From contig MU385777.1 of the NCBI GenBank assembly GCA_022497155.1, positions 1-64,000 on the forward strand: a stretch of DNA of 64,000 nucleotides, given 5' to 3'. The notes under the pieces were generated by a model. It saw only the letters and a list, made by a program, of their open reading frames with translations, was not told the origin of the DNA and ran no database searches. The position numbers and the translations under genes are program-made. Below are positions 32,424 through 43,381 of this stretch, in pieces. Positions within the stretch are counted from its first letter, which is position 1. Every line of letters starts with the position of its first letter. The DNA is from Whalleya microplaca. Lineage: Eukaryota; Ascomycota; Sordariomycetes; Xylariales; Xylariaceae.

Positions 32424-33529
32424 TTATAGCTTTGCCGTGTCCTTGGCAAACTCGATCTTGTTGGTGCAAATTCCTACATTCTCAAGCTCCACCTCTACCA
32501 CGTCTCCATCCTTCATCCATAGCTTAGGGTTTCGGCCCATTCCCACACCAGATGGAGTACCCGTAAAGATAACATCCCCTGGAAGTAAGGTCGTGCCTCT
32601 GCTCAGGAACGAAACCGTCCGCTTCACATTGAAAATCATATCCGAAGTGTTGCTCTCCTGCATATATGTCAATGTCCTGCTCATACCACATCTCCCTCGT
32701 TAATGACTCACCTGCACAGTCTGTCCATTCAGCCTAGTGCTGATCTTCAGCGTCTGCGGGTCCTTGATGACCTCGCTCGACACGATGCCGGGCCCGTACG
32801 GCGCCCAGCCATCGAAGCCCTTGCCCAGCGACCACTGGCCGCCGCCCCGCGCGATCTGCCAGTCGCGGTGCGAGACGTCGTTGCCGATGGCGTAACCCAG
32901 GACGTAGTTCAGCGCCTCCGATTCCGAGACGTCCGAGCACCTCTTGCCGATCACGGCGACCAGCTCGCACTCGTAGTCCAGGCCCTGCGACTCCTGCGCC
33001 ATGCCGTGCACGGGGATCGGGTCCGTCGGACCCGCCAGGGACGTGACTGGCTTGTACTGCGCCGCTTATCAGCTCGCTGGCCGTTACCGGAGGTAAGGGG
33101 GCACACTTACGAACAACACTGGGTATTTGGGTATTGGGAGCTTGGACTGAAGGGTTTAAGTCAGTGGATCTCAGTTGATCTCAGATCTTGGTGAGGAGGC
33201 CTGTGTGGTATATACCTCTTTGGCGTGCAATTCATAGTTGAGGCCGAGACACCGCACCGTCCTCACATCTTCTAAGGCCAGAGGCGCTAGGAGTAGACGG
33301 ACGTCCGCGACTTGATCGGTCACCTCATGCTTGCCGAAGATACTTCCAGTGATAATGTGAGCTTTCTTCGTCTGCGCGATGTCTGTCACCCCGCCAGGCA
33401 GAATTGCGTCCCCGTAGTAGATCTTGCCATCCTTAGCAAGGAAACGGACGAGTCGCTGCGATGAAGCATTTAGTCAGCACCGGCACTATGGGTGGGGAAT
33501 CGATTAACGCTTACTGAGAATGCCGGCAT
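32424..33529 (-). CDS. Fumarylacetoacetate hydrolase (FAH) family protein, five exons
   Basis: Exons 33529-33515, 33455-33216, 33146-33111, 33056-32712 and 32657-32424. All introns are GT-AG and in phase 0; the joins read PAFS-RLVRF, HAKE-SKLPI, PVLF-YKPVT and TVQ-ESNT. Predicted 289 residues, usual for the family. GLNYELHAKE fits the family block GLNYxxHAxE. The metal-binding set is Glu126, Glu128 (YECELVAVIGK) and Asp157 (GNDVSHRD), with the spacing seen in FAHD1-type enzymes. The C-terminal PGDVIFTGTPSGVG loop is diagnostic. FAH proteins hydrolyse, decarboxylate or hydrate acylpyruvate-type intermediates in aromatic or keto-acid breakdown; the substrate cannot be told here. The first exon codes only five residues and the third twelve. 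Confidence 0.9.
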
Positions 33530-35354
33530 GATTTCGATGAAAGATACAGATCTCGATAACTCAGTATACTGATGGAAAGCGGGCTCAAGTGCAAGTCTTT
33601 AAATGATATCTCAGCCGTCCCCTTTGCTTGATGATGCCTTGTGGAGGAGATAGCGATGAGGTGAGAGCGAGGTCGGGGTTCATTGCCTTGCTCGGCTTTA
33701 GCCAATTAGGTAGAACGGCGGTCTTTGGAGTCTATCAAAGTTCCCCGCCGGCGTTCGGGATTTCGGGAAGCTCGACTAAAATAGACCGAAGTTAACCCTT
33801 CATAAGATATGAATAATCGTGATGATCAAAGCATCACTCATGATTGAGAGAGATTTACTGATTATGAAGCGTTGACTGTAATCATAACGAAATGGGTTGT
33901 ATAACCTGATAAGCTAGTATGGAAAATGTCCAATAGTATAATGGGTGGAGCCTTCTGCTCCTTCCATTATTCGCCAGTCGTAGGTGGATAGTCTCGATAC
34001 TTTTTAAACCAGTAGTAGCAAGAATTGCATGGTTACTTGTGATTTTATCACAGGCCGTCGGGATGAATATCAGGTGGTCAGGAATATACTGAAGGTTTGG
34101 ATTTGTGTTTGTTTACTTTAATAGATCGACCAGGCATCATATACATTAAAGCTTATATAACCTTTGTATTGAACTAACTTAGAAGGAGTTCATACTCTCC
34201 ATTACAATTAGCGACCTACCCAATGAGGTTGGTGCGATCTTCAATGTGCTCTTGTGCAACAAAAGCAGGACAGTTAAACAGAGTAGTCGATGCTACAAAA
34301 TCGTGGTTTCAAAACTGCCAAGGTTGCGGTGTCACTCAGTCACATAAACACGATCTTTAGTATAAAGTCTCCGAGTTATGCTACGCAGGAGCGCGTGTTA
34401 CACTAGTTCTCTGATTAAAAAAGGAAAGCAACCCATCATTAAAAGGTTTGGCAGTATAGATGAATGATTGTAGGACGTGATCCGCCCCTCGTATATATGG
34501 TATATATGCATAGAGAGAGTTGGGAGAGCGTGGGGGAAGCACATAGGTACAGATAGTAGAGCATAACGATCTCTAGTAGAAGGAAACAGGGTGCTCTCTT
34601 GGCTGATTAGTTCATGTACTCTGATCTGATAATATTTCATTAAAAATATTAACAAGAAAATTATAATGAAAAAGTCACTTATTCTCTTTCTTGGGGAAGT
34701 TATACTATACATTCCAGCGTTTAACTCTGCTTATCATTTATCTTTAGTTTCATTTCATGACTAACTCAATGCAAGTGTCTTTAGCTAATAGACCTTTCTC
34801 TGCGATCAATCTTATGAAAAAGTGCAGGTAAGTACAATTGTATAATGCCTTGGTGTAAGTTGTATGTATTAAAGATAGTTTCTTTCACTGTTAGTTGTTG
34901 AAAGAAACACTATAAGTGCGGGCTTGGCCCATACTAAACTAAGGTACGTCTTGATACATGTCTTTGCCAAAGAGCTTGTAATCAGCAACCCATTTCCACC
35001 TGTATTTCAACGTTGCGATTCTATATATCTTGGTAGGTAGTACAACGTGATGGAGGCGTAAGTTCCTCGTGGAAATTCAGTATGTAATGTTTGCAGCATT
35101 AGTGACGTTATCGCAAGCGAATGGCTGATAATTAAAGTTTTAGATTACTGACGATGAAACCAATTTACCCCTATGTAAACTGTACAGTTTACTTAGTAGT
35201 CATCCATCGCACTGATTCGCCATATGCACAGCGATCCATACCTGCACAACCACCCTTGAATAATCTATGCATGCGCACCGACGCGTCGGCGCGTCTCATA
35301 CTCATAGATTTCTGACTTCAAACTAAGTGCGCAGAGTTTACCGCACCATAGTGC
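33530..35354. other. AT-rich intergenic region, no gene seen
   Basis: No credible open frame was seen. A weak AT-rich stem occurs near 34490-34510. It may be a decayed repeat, but no second copy was noticed. Confidence 0.5.
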
Positions 35355-36482
35355 ATGTCTAATCCAACCATGGCTAGAACCGGCTACAAGTACTATGCTG
35401 TCCGTTCTGGTGGAAAGCCCGGCGTGTATAACACCTGGGAGGAATGCCAAGAGCAGGTTTCAGGGTTCAAGCGCTGCGTTTTTCGGGCCTTCTCCACGGA
35501 GGACGCCGCTTGGGACTTTGTTAACGGCGGAGAAGTCAAGGTGGAATCTTCTACCGGTGCCAAGAAACCGTCATTCCGCTATTATGCAGTTGCCATTGGC
35601 CGCAAACCAGGCATATACACCGAGTATGCCAAAGCGCAGGACGCTCATTCCGGATATATGGGCGCTGTGCATAAGGGATTTGACCTTCTCGAAGAAGCCG
35701 AAAGGTACATGAGCAGGTATAGCAAGGCCTCTGCAGAAGAGCCCATGCCCATTTTTGACGATGAGGCCAGCTCTGACAGCGACATGGTCAAGCGTGAGGA
35801 GGATGAGAAGAAGTATTCGCCCATTTCGTTAGATGGGGACGACGACGACAAGAATCTGATGCCTCCACCAGCGTCACAATCTTACTTTGACCTGTATGCT
35901 GGTTTCAAACCCGACAAGGACGCGTCTTTCGACAACGAATTTAGTCGCTTCGCATCGTCGCAGGGCCTAGTCTCCGGTACACAAGAGTATCGCAAGCAGC
36001 GAACCAAAGCAATATGCCACGAGTTGAAATTCCATTTCTCAGACAATGCCGCTGGCTTCCCAGAGGATAACTCTGAACTCACTGAAGAAGAGAGGCTCGA
36101 GATCTACCAAAACATGTGCCGCGTGATAGAAATTGAGCCCCGCGACACGGCAGAAGCATGTGCGAGAGCTCTGAAGAGCGAATGGGTGAACATTATCGAC
36201 TTCATCGATGCGGCGCGGATGGGCAAGAAGGCTGAAAGATGGGATGACTGGGGAGCGTTTAGAGATTATAGCCTTGATGACGAGCATCGTATCGACTTGG
36301 GCGTGGCAAAAGAAAATGGGTTTTTGGTGGCTTTGCTGCAGCGCCTGAGGTCTGAGGATGCCCCGTGCAGAACTGTGAGTGAAAGTTGGGCCCCTAGAGC
36401 ATCATCGGGACGAGGAGGGAAGAGGAAGCAACCCAGTGTTGTGGGGGAATATAGTTATAAGCGCGCCCGTCTGCATGTATAA
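35355..36482 (+). CDS. Protein with two RNase-H1 N-terminal (viroplasmin-like) domains
   Basis: Single-exon ORF of 375 residues. Two related hybrid/dsRNA-binding domains stand in tandem: about 11-55 (YKYYAVRSGGKPGVYNTWEE, then FKRCVFRAFSTEDAAWDFV) and about 74-119 (YYAVAIGRKPGIYTEYAKAQ, then YMGAVHKGFDLLEEAERYM). These have the YYAV-x3-G-x-x-PGIY...V-x-G-x-x-KxF pattern of the RNase H1 N-terminal/Caulimovirus viroplasmin domain. No RNase H catalytic domain follows. An acidic linker (DDDDK) comes next, then a helical C-terminal region (about 180-330) and a basic tail with KRKQP and YKRARL, likely nuclear localisation signals. The role is probably RNA:DNA-hybrid or dsRNA binding. ATG 35370 (ACCATGG) is an alternative start with better context. 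Confidence 0.85.
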   Translation: MSNPTMARTGYKYYAVRSGGKPGVYNTWEECQEQVSGFKRCVFRAFSTEDAAWDFVNGGEVKVESSTGAKKPSFRYYAVAIGRKPGIYTEYAKAQDAHSGYMGAVHKGFDLLEEAERYMSRYSKASAEEPMPIFDDEASSDSDMVKREEDEKKYSPISLDGDDDDKNLMPPPASQSYFDLYAGFKPDKDASFDNEFSRFASSQGLVSGTQEYRKQRTKAICHELKFHFSDNAAGFPEDNSELTEEERLEIYQNMCRVIEIEPRDTAEACARALKSEWVNIIDFIDAARMGKKAERWDDWGAFRDYSLDDEHRIDLGVAKENGFLVALLQRLRSEDAPCRTVSESWAPRASSGRGGKRKQPSVVGEYSYKRARLHV

Positions 36483-37320
36483 TATTCTGGTTCTTTGGTC
36501 TCAGAGAAGATCTAAGGTCTGACGGTGCTGTAATGTAAGTTCAAGGCTGCAGTTGTCATTAATGAATCCTAAACTAGAAATCCTTATAAACACATTACAA
36601 GATATGCCTTCTGTATGGGAACTGTATGCCATCTTCTAGACTTGCCTTTCGATTTAATGTGATTTGTAAAGCTTTTTATTTTCTTAAATTTAAGATGGTA
36701 GCAAGATGGAGGGCAAGATAACCCAAACTATGGGCCCCAAGGTTGTAATCCACTCCACTCCACGAGAGCCTCTCGTGGACAAAAGACTACTATATGTACC
36801 GTGCACGCATGCACGTACTGTAGTGTGCAACGTGCCAGCCCTGTTTCCACTCCACGAGAACCTCATGTGGAGTGGATTACAACCTTGACTATGGCCATAC
36901 GACTCTTATAACTATTGATCAGTCTGTCTACTCCAACGGTTTGACTTCCCTGCAAATAATTATAAGAAGCCTACCCGTTCTTCTGAAGAATAGTACAGGG
37001 AGAACAAAGTGCCCTGTGTTTGCTTGTTGTGCTTGAAAGGTTTCACTGTGGCTGCCTTCTTTAACGACCCGGCCCTTAGAAGAGGTTTCCATTCAATCGA
37101 TAAATAATTTAGAGTACTGCAACTACATAGTGCTGGTGGTTGCCATAGGTACAGCGGTACCAAACAGACACGTTTTGTACTCTCCTCCAACTAGGAAAGT
37201 GACCACACAGCAACAACGCTCTTCTCCAAAACACACGAACCCAGCACAGTATATATGGCGAAGGGCATGCGCGTATAACTTGTACAGAATAAATTACGAA
37301 GCATTTTCCATCGTTCGATC
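36483..37320. other. Intergenic region holding a small inverted-repeat element
   Basis: Apart from the element at 36738-36887 nothing was recognised. The last 150 bp before 37321 probably hold the promoter of the second RBR gene. Confidence 0.5.
36738..36887. mobile_element. 150-bp MITE-like inverted-repeat element
   Basis: A perfect 21-bp terminal inverted repeat: 36738-36758 (starts CAAGGTTGTAATCC) mirrors 36867-36887 (ends GGATTACAACCTTG). ACTATGG occurs at 36727-36733 and again at 36888-36894, a probable target-site duplication separated from the left end by four bases. Inside, CCACGAGAG-C-CTCTCGTGG is a perfect hairpin. It has no coding capacity. Confidence 0.75.
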
Positions 37321-38697
37321 ATGGATTCGACCATGGACGCGTCAACTCTTGCACAAATGCACGATGAGGACATCGCCCTTGCCATGCAGCTTCTTCGAAT
37401 GGATGTCCAAGAAGCTGTGGCCAATGCTACTCGCAAGGGGAAGCAAAAGGAAGGTGTCGTGACAGATGCAGAAGTTGCCTTTAACCTCTTTGAACAAGAA
37501 TTACAACATGCGGAAGCATACTCTAATGACCGACGAATGGCGAGAAGCATCCTGGAGGCAGTCCAGACCGATGACGATGAGATTTTACGTGCTATTCACA
37601 ACGACAGCAGCGACGAAGGTGAACCAGTTGTACCAGAAGTCAGATCTGGAGCTGCGGCTGATGAAGGCGATTACATTGAAAGACTGTCACGAATCTACAA
37701 CACCGGAACCGACACTACTGGCGATGAGACGAAAGCAAGAGACCAGTCAGAGAGCTCTACACGTCCTGCCTCGCGCCAGCCAGGAAAAACGAGACCTTGT
37801 GATGCCTGCGGAGACCAAATCAACCTCGACAAATTGGCAACTGCTCCATGTCAACATGAATACTGCTCAGAATGCCTCACCCGTCTCTTCTACGACGCTA
37901 CCCGTGATGAAACCCTCTTTCCCCCACGCTGCTGCAGACAGCCTATACCCTTAGACGATAATCTGGCGTATATTGACACCGATGTTGTTGAAGAATTCTT
38001 CGAGAAGTCAGTCGAGTTTTCCACGTCTAACCGCATATATTGTCATAATGCGGACTGCGCCAGCTTTATTCCACCGGCAAATTGCATTAACCAAGTAGCT
38101 ACTTGCAACAGCTGTGCTTCGCGCACCTGTACTACGTGCAAGAACGCCGCGCATGGCGGTGACTGTCCGGATGACGAACAACTCCAACAGGTTCTTCAGT
38201 TAGCCAGAGAGGAAGGATGGCAACGCTGCGGGAGATGCCGGAGCATGGTTGAGCTCAATGTAGGATGCTACCACATGACGTGAGTCCCGAAGGTCCTTTA
38301 TCATCTCCTATATAAGCAATTTACTTACGTCGTTCTCAATAGTTGCCGCTGTGGATTTCAGTTCTGCTATGTATGTGGAGCTCGATGGAAGACTTGTGCT
38401 TGCCAGCAATGGGAAGAAGAACATCTCTATAATCGTGCTGTCGAGATCGATAGACGCGACCAGGAAGACGATGACTGGCATAATATGTTCCCGCTTGCAA
38501 ATCCGCAACGACAGCGTCGAATTCGAGGAATCATGCAAAACCTCGAACTGGATCACGAATGCAACCACAACCAATGGATCCGTCGGGCTGGACCCCATCA
38601 ATGCGAAGTATGCCATGATCAACTGCCCTATTACACCCATGAGTGCCAACAATGCCACATCATTGTTTGTCGCCGATGCAGATATAACCGACTATGA
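37321..38697 (+). CDS. RING-between-RING (RBR) E3 ubiquitin ligase
   Basis: Exons 37321-38279 and 38343-38697 join across a 63-nt intron (GTGAGT/TAG) inside RING2, reading CYHM-T-CRCG; 437 residues. The N-terminal 155 residues are acidic and partly helical. RING1 spans about 160-205 (CDACGDQ, CQHEYCSEC, PPRCC). The IBR spans about 241-282 (IYCHNADC, CNSC, CTTC, DC). RING2 spans about 303-331 (CGRCRSMVELNVGCYHMTC, then CRCGFQFCYVCG), with catalytic Cys316 expected. A final Cys/His-rich tail (HECNHNQWIRRA, CEVC, CRRC) follows. It lacks the long coiled coil of the RBR gene at 11-13 kb. Known RBR mechanism is transfer of ubiquitin via a Cys-thioester. Targets are unknown. Confidence 0.9.
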
Positions 38698-41374
38698 AGC
38701 GCAGATATGTTTGTCTAGCCCCTGTCTACCTGTCTGTCTTATAACTAGAAGCCCCAACTGTACGATTGCGGAAAGACACTCTTACTATCACGGCATGTTA
38801 TGTTTTGATATTGCAAATAAGTCAGGCGATATTACAGTAAAACTGAGGGCGCCAAGAAGGAAACGATAAACGGAAATATGTGGAGGAACTACCCCCTGCA
38901 TGTCACCGGATCTTTTAAGGGTCAATCGATGCCTAGCCGGTTTAGTGGCATAGGTTAGTCACATACATTGATGGGCGAAGCTGCCATGTGTAAGGCAACC
39001 GAGGATTAGAGCATGTAAAATGATAGAGTAGTGAAAATGTCGTTGATTGACATTTAGGACCAGTCCATAGTCCTATAATAAGAATTGTAAAGGATATTCG
39101 GCTTCATGATCAATATGTGAGGGTCCATACATTGCGCCTTAAGATATCGTCAACTATCTTCCAGAGTCTTGGTGTGTTATATGACCACCTGAACAGCTTT
39201 GACACCATGGGTTTTTCCAAGTCTAATCTTTGTTGATCTCCCGACTGTCTAGACCTTCCAGAGCCTAGGGTGTGGTGAATTTACCACTCCTGCGGTATCT
39301 TGATCGGGCAATTTGTTAGGGTACACATCAGTAACTCAGTTGGGCGTATGAAAATTAGAAGGATACGCGTCCAAATAGTTTCCCTTGACCTGCTGGAAGG
39401 GCATTCACAGGCTTGAAAACCCATGTTGTGAGCAAATAGGGTTCTGGATTTTCTTCATCTTCATCTTCATCTTCTTTTCAACTGGGGTCTGTAGGTTTAG
39501 TCAGGCCTCCCTAGTACTATGATCATTGTGTCGGGAGCCAGGATATCATACTCGTATGCAAAGCGTGGTACAAGAGAGATCGAAAAAATATATTCAGTCA
39601 CTATTTTGTTTTATATTGGAACTGTGAAGAGATCTGAGGACTTGTGTGAGGTAATCGTTACGGTGTCAGGCACCAGTATTAGGACGGTACCCATACCACA
39701 ACCCAAGAGGGCTATATCTCTGGGTAAACTGCACTAATAAGCCTACCTACTCTACCCGTCCATCAGCGCGCTTCGATCTAGTTACAAGAGGTATAAGTAC
39801 ACTAGACTTCCAAGTTCCTCGCGTGACGTGACTCTCGATGTATGAAGCCGTATGGCTAACAGCGTATGCATTCGGGAATACGCAGTAGACGTGAACGTGT
39901 CAGGAACTTTTGTTTATCAGTCTTATTAATGTCAGATCCTTATTCGAAGTCCATCAGGTTTTCCGCTTCGTCTTGACCACTTCCAGGGGGCATTTCTAGG
40001 CACCCCAGGGTTGATAGACATCTCGGTGCGACGGCATGCCATGGCAACCGAAATTATCAGCGGGGATGCTCGACAATCAGAAGCGTACGAGGTCAGTCAT
40101 CTAGATATACCTTCGGCGTGACTGTTGGACTGGAGATACTAGTACGCGTAGAGCGCGAATGAATGGGCCTATAATGGCCGCGCTGGTATATACAGGGTCA
40201 CCATACGAGAATCCTGGTGTCAATAACAGATCAGTCATATAGCTGCACCTAATATATTGATCAGAGATAAAGATAAGATCTACCTATATGGTCCTCTCCA
40301 CTTGTCTAAACATGCTAGGTTAGAATCTATCCATATTAGTGGTTTACAAATACAACGTATGTACACACGTACATAGTACGGATTTTATCAAAATAGTTAA
40401 CCCCACCTAGGTAGTACTAAATACTACGTGGAGGCTCTATGCTTTGTATTATGGTACCTGACAAGGACTAGGCCTATGGGAATACGCAGTAGGGAATAAC
40501 CACCCGACTACCTCTTGTTTCGGTTGAGAACGTCGCAGTCTCGGATGTTGAGGTCGCGCTGTAGCATTCGGGAGTGTCCGCTTGCATGAAGCGCCTTACT
40601 GGAACTCGTCCATAGCTGCAAGTTAGAAATAGTTCTGACCATCGCTTCGTCTCAATATCTTTATTGATATCTTCCATCCTCATGGAACATTATGTTGTAC
40701 TTACTTTCTGAGGCCATCATTGGCATCGGTCTTCCTATTCAATATCTTTACCGTACGAATTCGGCTTCCATGATTCTTCTACGGAGATTACGATTTGCAG
40801 GCCTATTGGCATGCACCACGTGGCCAACCGTGCACAGAACGTAATCTCGCCATACAGAACAAAGGAGAACATGTTTACACAGAAAAACCAGAGACGGTAG
40901 CGATGTCGTATTGGGGTTTTTGTCCGCCCTAAGCAACCCTAAGCAGGGAGGCCGGCTATTCAGTGGGTCTGCCTCATGGGAAAAGCCAGTCACAATTCCC
41001 GTTGTGATGGGACTAACCACTATGACTGGGCTAGGCCTTCGTGTCTGTTACCTATTTTGAGCATTAGCTATCTTGGCTGAACTCCTAAATTCTGGGTCAT
41101 GTTGCTACGCAGTACATAATCACCGAATGCGTTCTCTGTGCATCTCACCCCGAATTTCCGGGGAAATAAGCAGTAAGTGGGCAGAGAGTTATCAGACTAT
41201 CGAAGAAACTGTCAACAAACGTATGTGAAGATGACATTGTGTATACTGGTCTGACTGGTAGAGTAACACTATCTAGTGCTTTTGGAAGGTAAAGTGCTCG
41301 AGAAAAATGCTAGTTACTAGAGCTTCATGTAACAATTCACCTCGAGTACAGAATATGAATAATGCATTTATTAC
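38698..41374. other. 2.7-kb intergenic region, no certain gene
   Basis: A TTCATC microsatellite lies at about 39453-39478. A 15-bp word GGGAATACGCAGTAG occurs at 39873 and 40479. A frame of about 57 codons (39925-40110, plus) reads like protein but has no start; see findings. Nothing else was supported. Confidence 0.45.
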
Positions 41375-41397
41375 AAAAAAAAAAAAAAAAAAAAAAA
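41375..41397 (+). repeat. A23 homopolymer
   Basis: An uninterrupted run of 23 A after AATGCATTTATTAC. It could be a simple slippage tract or the tail of a retroposed copy; no element body was recognised upstream. Confidence 0.7.
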
Positions 41398-42035
41398 CAT
41401 GCCACTGACGATGTCTTGGGACTGGGTTGACGGGTGTCTTGAGGCTGTGACTGACCGTGCATGAAAACCTTCACCGCAAGAATTAGCGGATACCTGTCCA
41501 GGCCAAAGAGCCATTGCACGATAATAACGAGGCGTCATTTCGAAAGAATTTGTTACCTTACATTGTTCGGTGCAGATTTCCAGGATCACGGAAATTCCGA
41601 GGAAAACATGCGCCAAGCTTCCTTTCCACCTGCATGTCTCCATTGCGGAATAATAAACCCTGGACTGGCATCCACCCATTACCACAAAAGGTAAATGATT
41701 TGCGGATCTAGAGATGTCTTTCCCCGGTTGGGAAAATATTCAGGCTAGACCCTGAGGATGTCATCTCGAACCCTTGTCGTGCACGTGTACAGGTACAGTA
41801 CATACGCTGGCCATGAATTTTGACACCAACTTCAACTTGGGGATATCCTCCATTACCAACTCAGCTCCTGTTCCGCGCAGCATTTTTGTGCGATCTCAAC
41901 TCATACGAGCTCATCTGTACGTCTCGTCGCACGCTGCAACGATCGATCGCTGTCAGGCTTGGATGTACAACCGGATGCCTTGTAAATAGGGCTGTACGGC
42001 ACGGCGACAGTCGGGGCACAACACGAAAATCCGGT
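41398..42035. other. Upstream region of the rhodopsin-like gene
   Basis: Open frames here extend into the next gene's first exon but are not protein-like before 42036. Confidence 0.45.
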
Positions 42036-43381
42036 ATGCATCTCAAAGCCCGGCTCGCGAGCATAGCAGACGAAACCACGACAACAAACCGTATCGTTGA
42101 GACTAAGTTGGTCCCACTCTTGGCCGAGGGGTCGAAGATCGTCGTCTCGGGGGTGGTGCTTATTGTACTCACGGCGCTATGGACTTGCATGCGGTTATGG
42201 AGTGTTAGGCAGAGCGGTCGACCTTTCTTCATTGACGATGCGTTGAACCTCGCAGCCGTGGCATTCTTCTATGGCCTCGTGACTGTGAATTTCGTCACGG
42301 TACTTTCGGGCGGCATGGGTCATCACGTGGACGAATTGCAGGACTGGCATGTAGTCCGGCTTTTGCAGGTCCGTCAAAATCAAGTCAACTCGGCTGTACT
42401 TACAGCTTCTACAATGACGGGTTCAACTAACTGGACAAAATTCCAATGCAGGCACAATATGCTCACCAGTTCTTATACGCTGCATCCTTGAGCCTTGCTA
42501 AGATTAGCATCATCCTCATGCTTATGCGTATGTTCTACATCCGCCGATTCCAGGTTGCCGCCTTGGGCGTCATGGCTTTCTCAATTGCCTGGATGTCCCT
42601 CGTTATGATGATCGAGCTCTTGATCTGCCATCCGATTAGCATGGTCTGGGATTCCAATACGCCGGGTGGTAGATGTGGTGACCAAGTCAGTGCGTACTTG
42701 TCAGTGGGAATTGTTGGTATTATCAACGAGTTTTTTATCTTGGTACTTCCTCTTCCCATGATATGGAAGCTGCAAATGGGGAAACGGTACCAAATTGCGA
42801 TTGCGTGTATCTACATTGTGGGCATTGCGTAAGTACAAGAGCCTCGTGAGAACCGCTAATATCACTAACTCGTTCATACCAGGACCATGCTATTCGGCGT
42901 CGCCCGTCTTTGCACTGTCCTACAGATTAAAAATACGGATGTACCATACACAGCAGTCCAAACGACCGTATACGGCACAGTCGAGGTTGCTACTACCATT
43001 GTGGTATCAAGTAGTCCACTCTTGAGACCCCTGTTTGACAGGATCTTCGGCGAGGATGTCTCTGCATTTAGACTTTCGCAGAGTCCGATCTGGGGAGAAA
43101 AGAATATCGACCTTTCATTTTCGTCACTTAACAGGAACAGCCGCAAGCACACCACGAGATCGAGTGGCTTCACTCAGATGAATGAATCTCAGGAGAACCT
43201 TGAACTTGGGAATATGGGCGCACACCGCTCCAAGCGAAATACTACAGTCACCGTAAACAATCGGATACCGGATGATGACACCGTTCCAGTTATACCCGAG
43301 TTGACGTTGGAAGATTACTCCGCCAACGGGATAGTGGTCACCAGCGAAACTATTATTAGAAGAGATAAGGGGCAACTTTGA
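42036..43381 (+). CDS. Fungal rhodopsin-like 7TM membrane protein (PTH11/SAT-type)
   Basis: Exons 42036-42368, 42452-42828 and 42883-43381. Introns of 83 and 54 nt (GTCCGT/CAG and GTAAGT/CAG) keep the frame (joins LLQ-AQYAHQ and GI-A-TMLFG); 402 residues. Hydrophobic helices: VVSGVVLIVLTALWTCMRLW, FIDDALNLAAVAFFYGLV, QFLYAASLSLAKISIILMLM, VAALGVMAFSIAWMSLVMMI, AYLSVGIVGIINEFFILVLP, IAIACIYIVGIATMLFGVAR and VATTIVVSSSPLLRPLFDRI. The D-D-x-L-N stretch in TM2, LAKISIILMLMRMF in TM3 and FILVLPLPMIWKLQ are signatures of this large fungal family, common near secondary-metabolite genes and in PTH11-like receptors. No CFEM domain precedes it. The tail is cytosolic and acidic. The ligand is unknown. 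The longer upstream frame is not protein-like. Confidence 0.85.

Noticed and set aside
27714..33529. Biosynthetic or catabolic gene cluster (reductase, Zn2Cys6 regulator, FAH hydrolase)
   Set aside because: There is no core synthase or pathway enzyme set. The genes are individually common, and adjacency alone is weak evidence.
39873..40493. 15-bp direct repeat GGGAATACGCAGTAG as LTR ends
   Set aside because: The match does not extend beyond 15 bp on either side, and one such match in 64 kb is compatible with chance.
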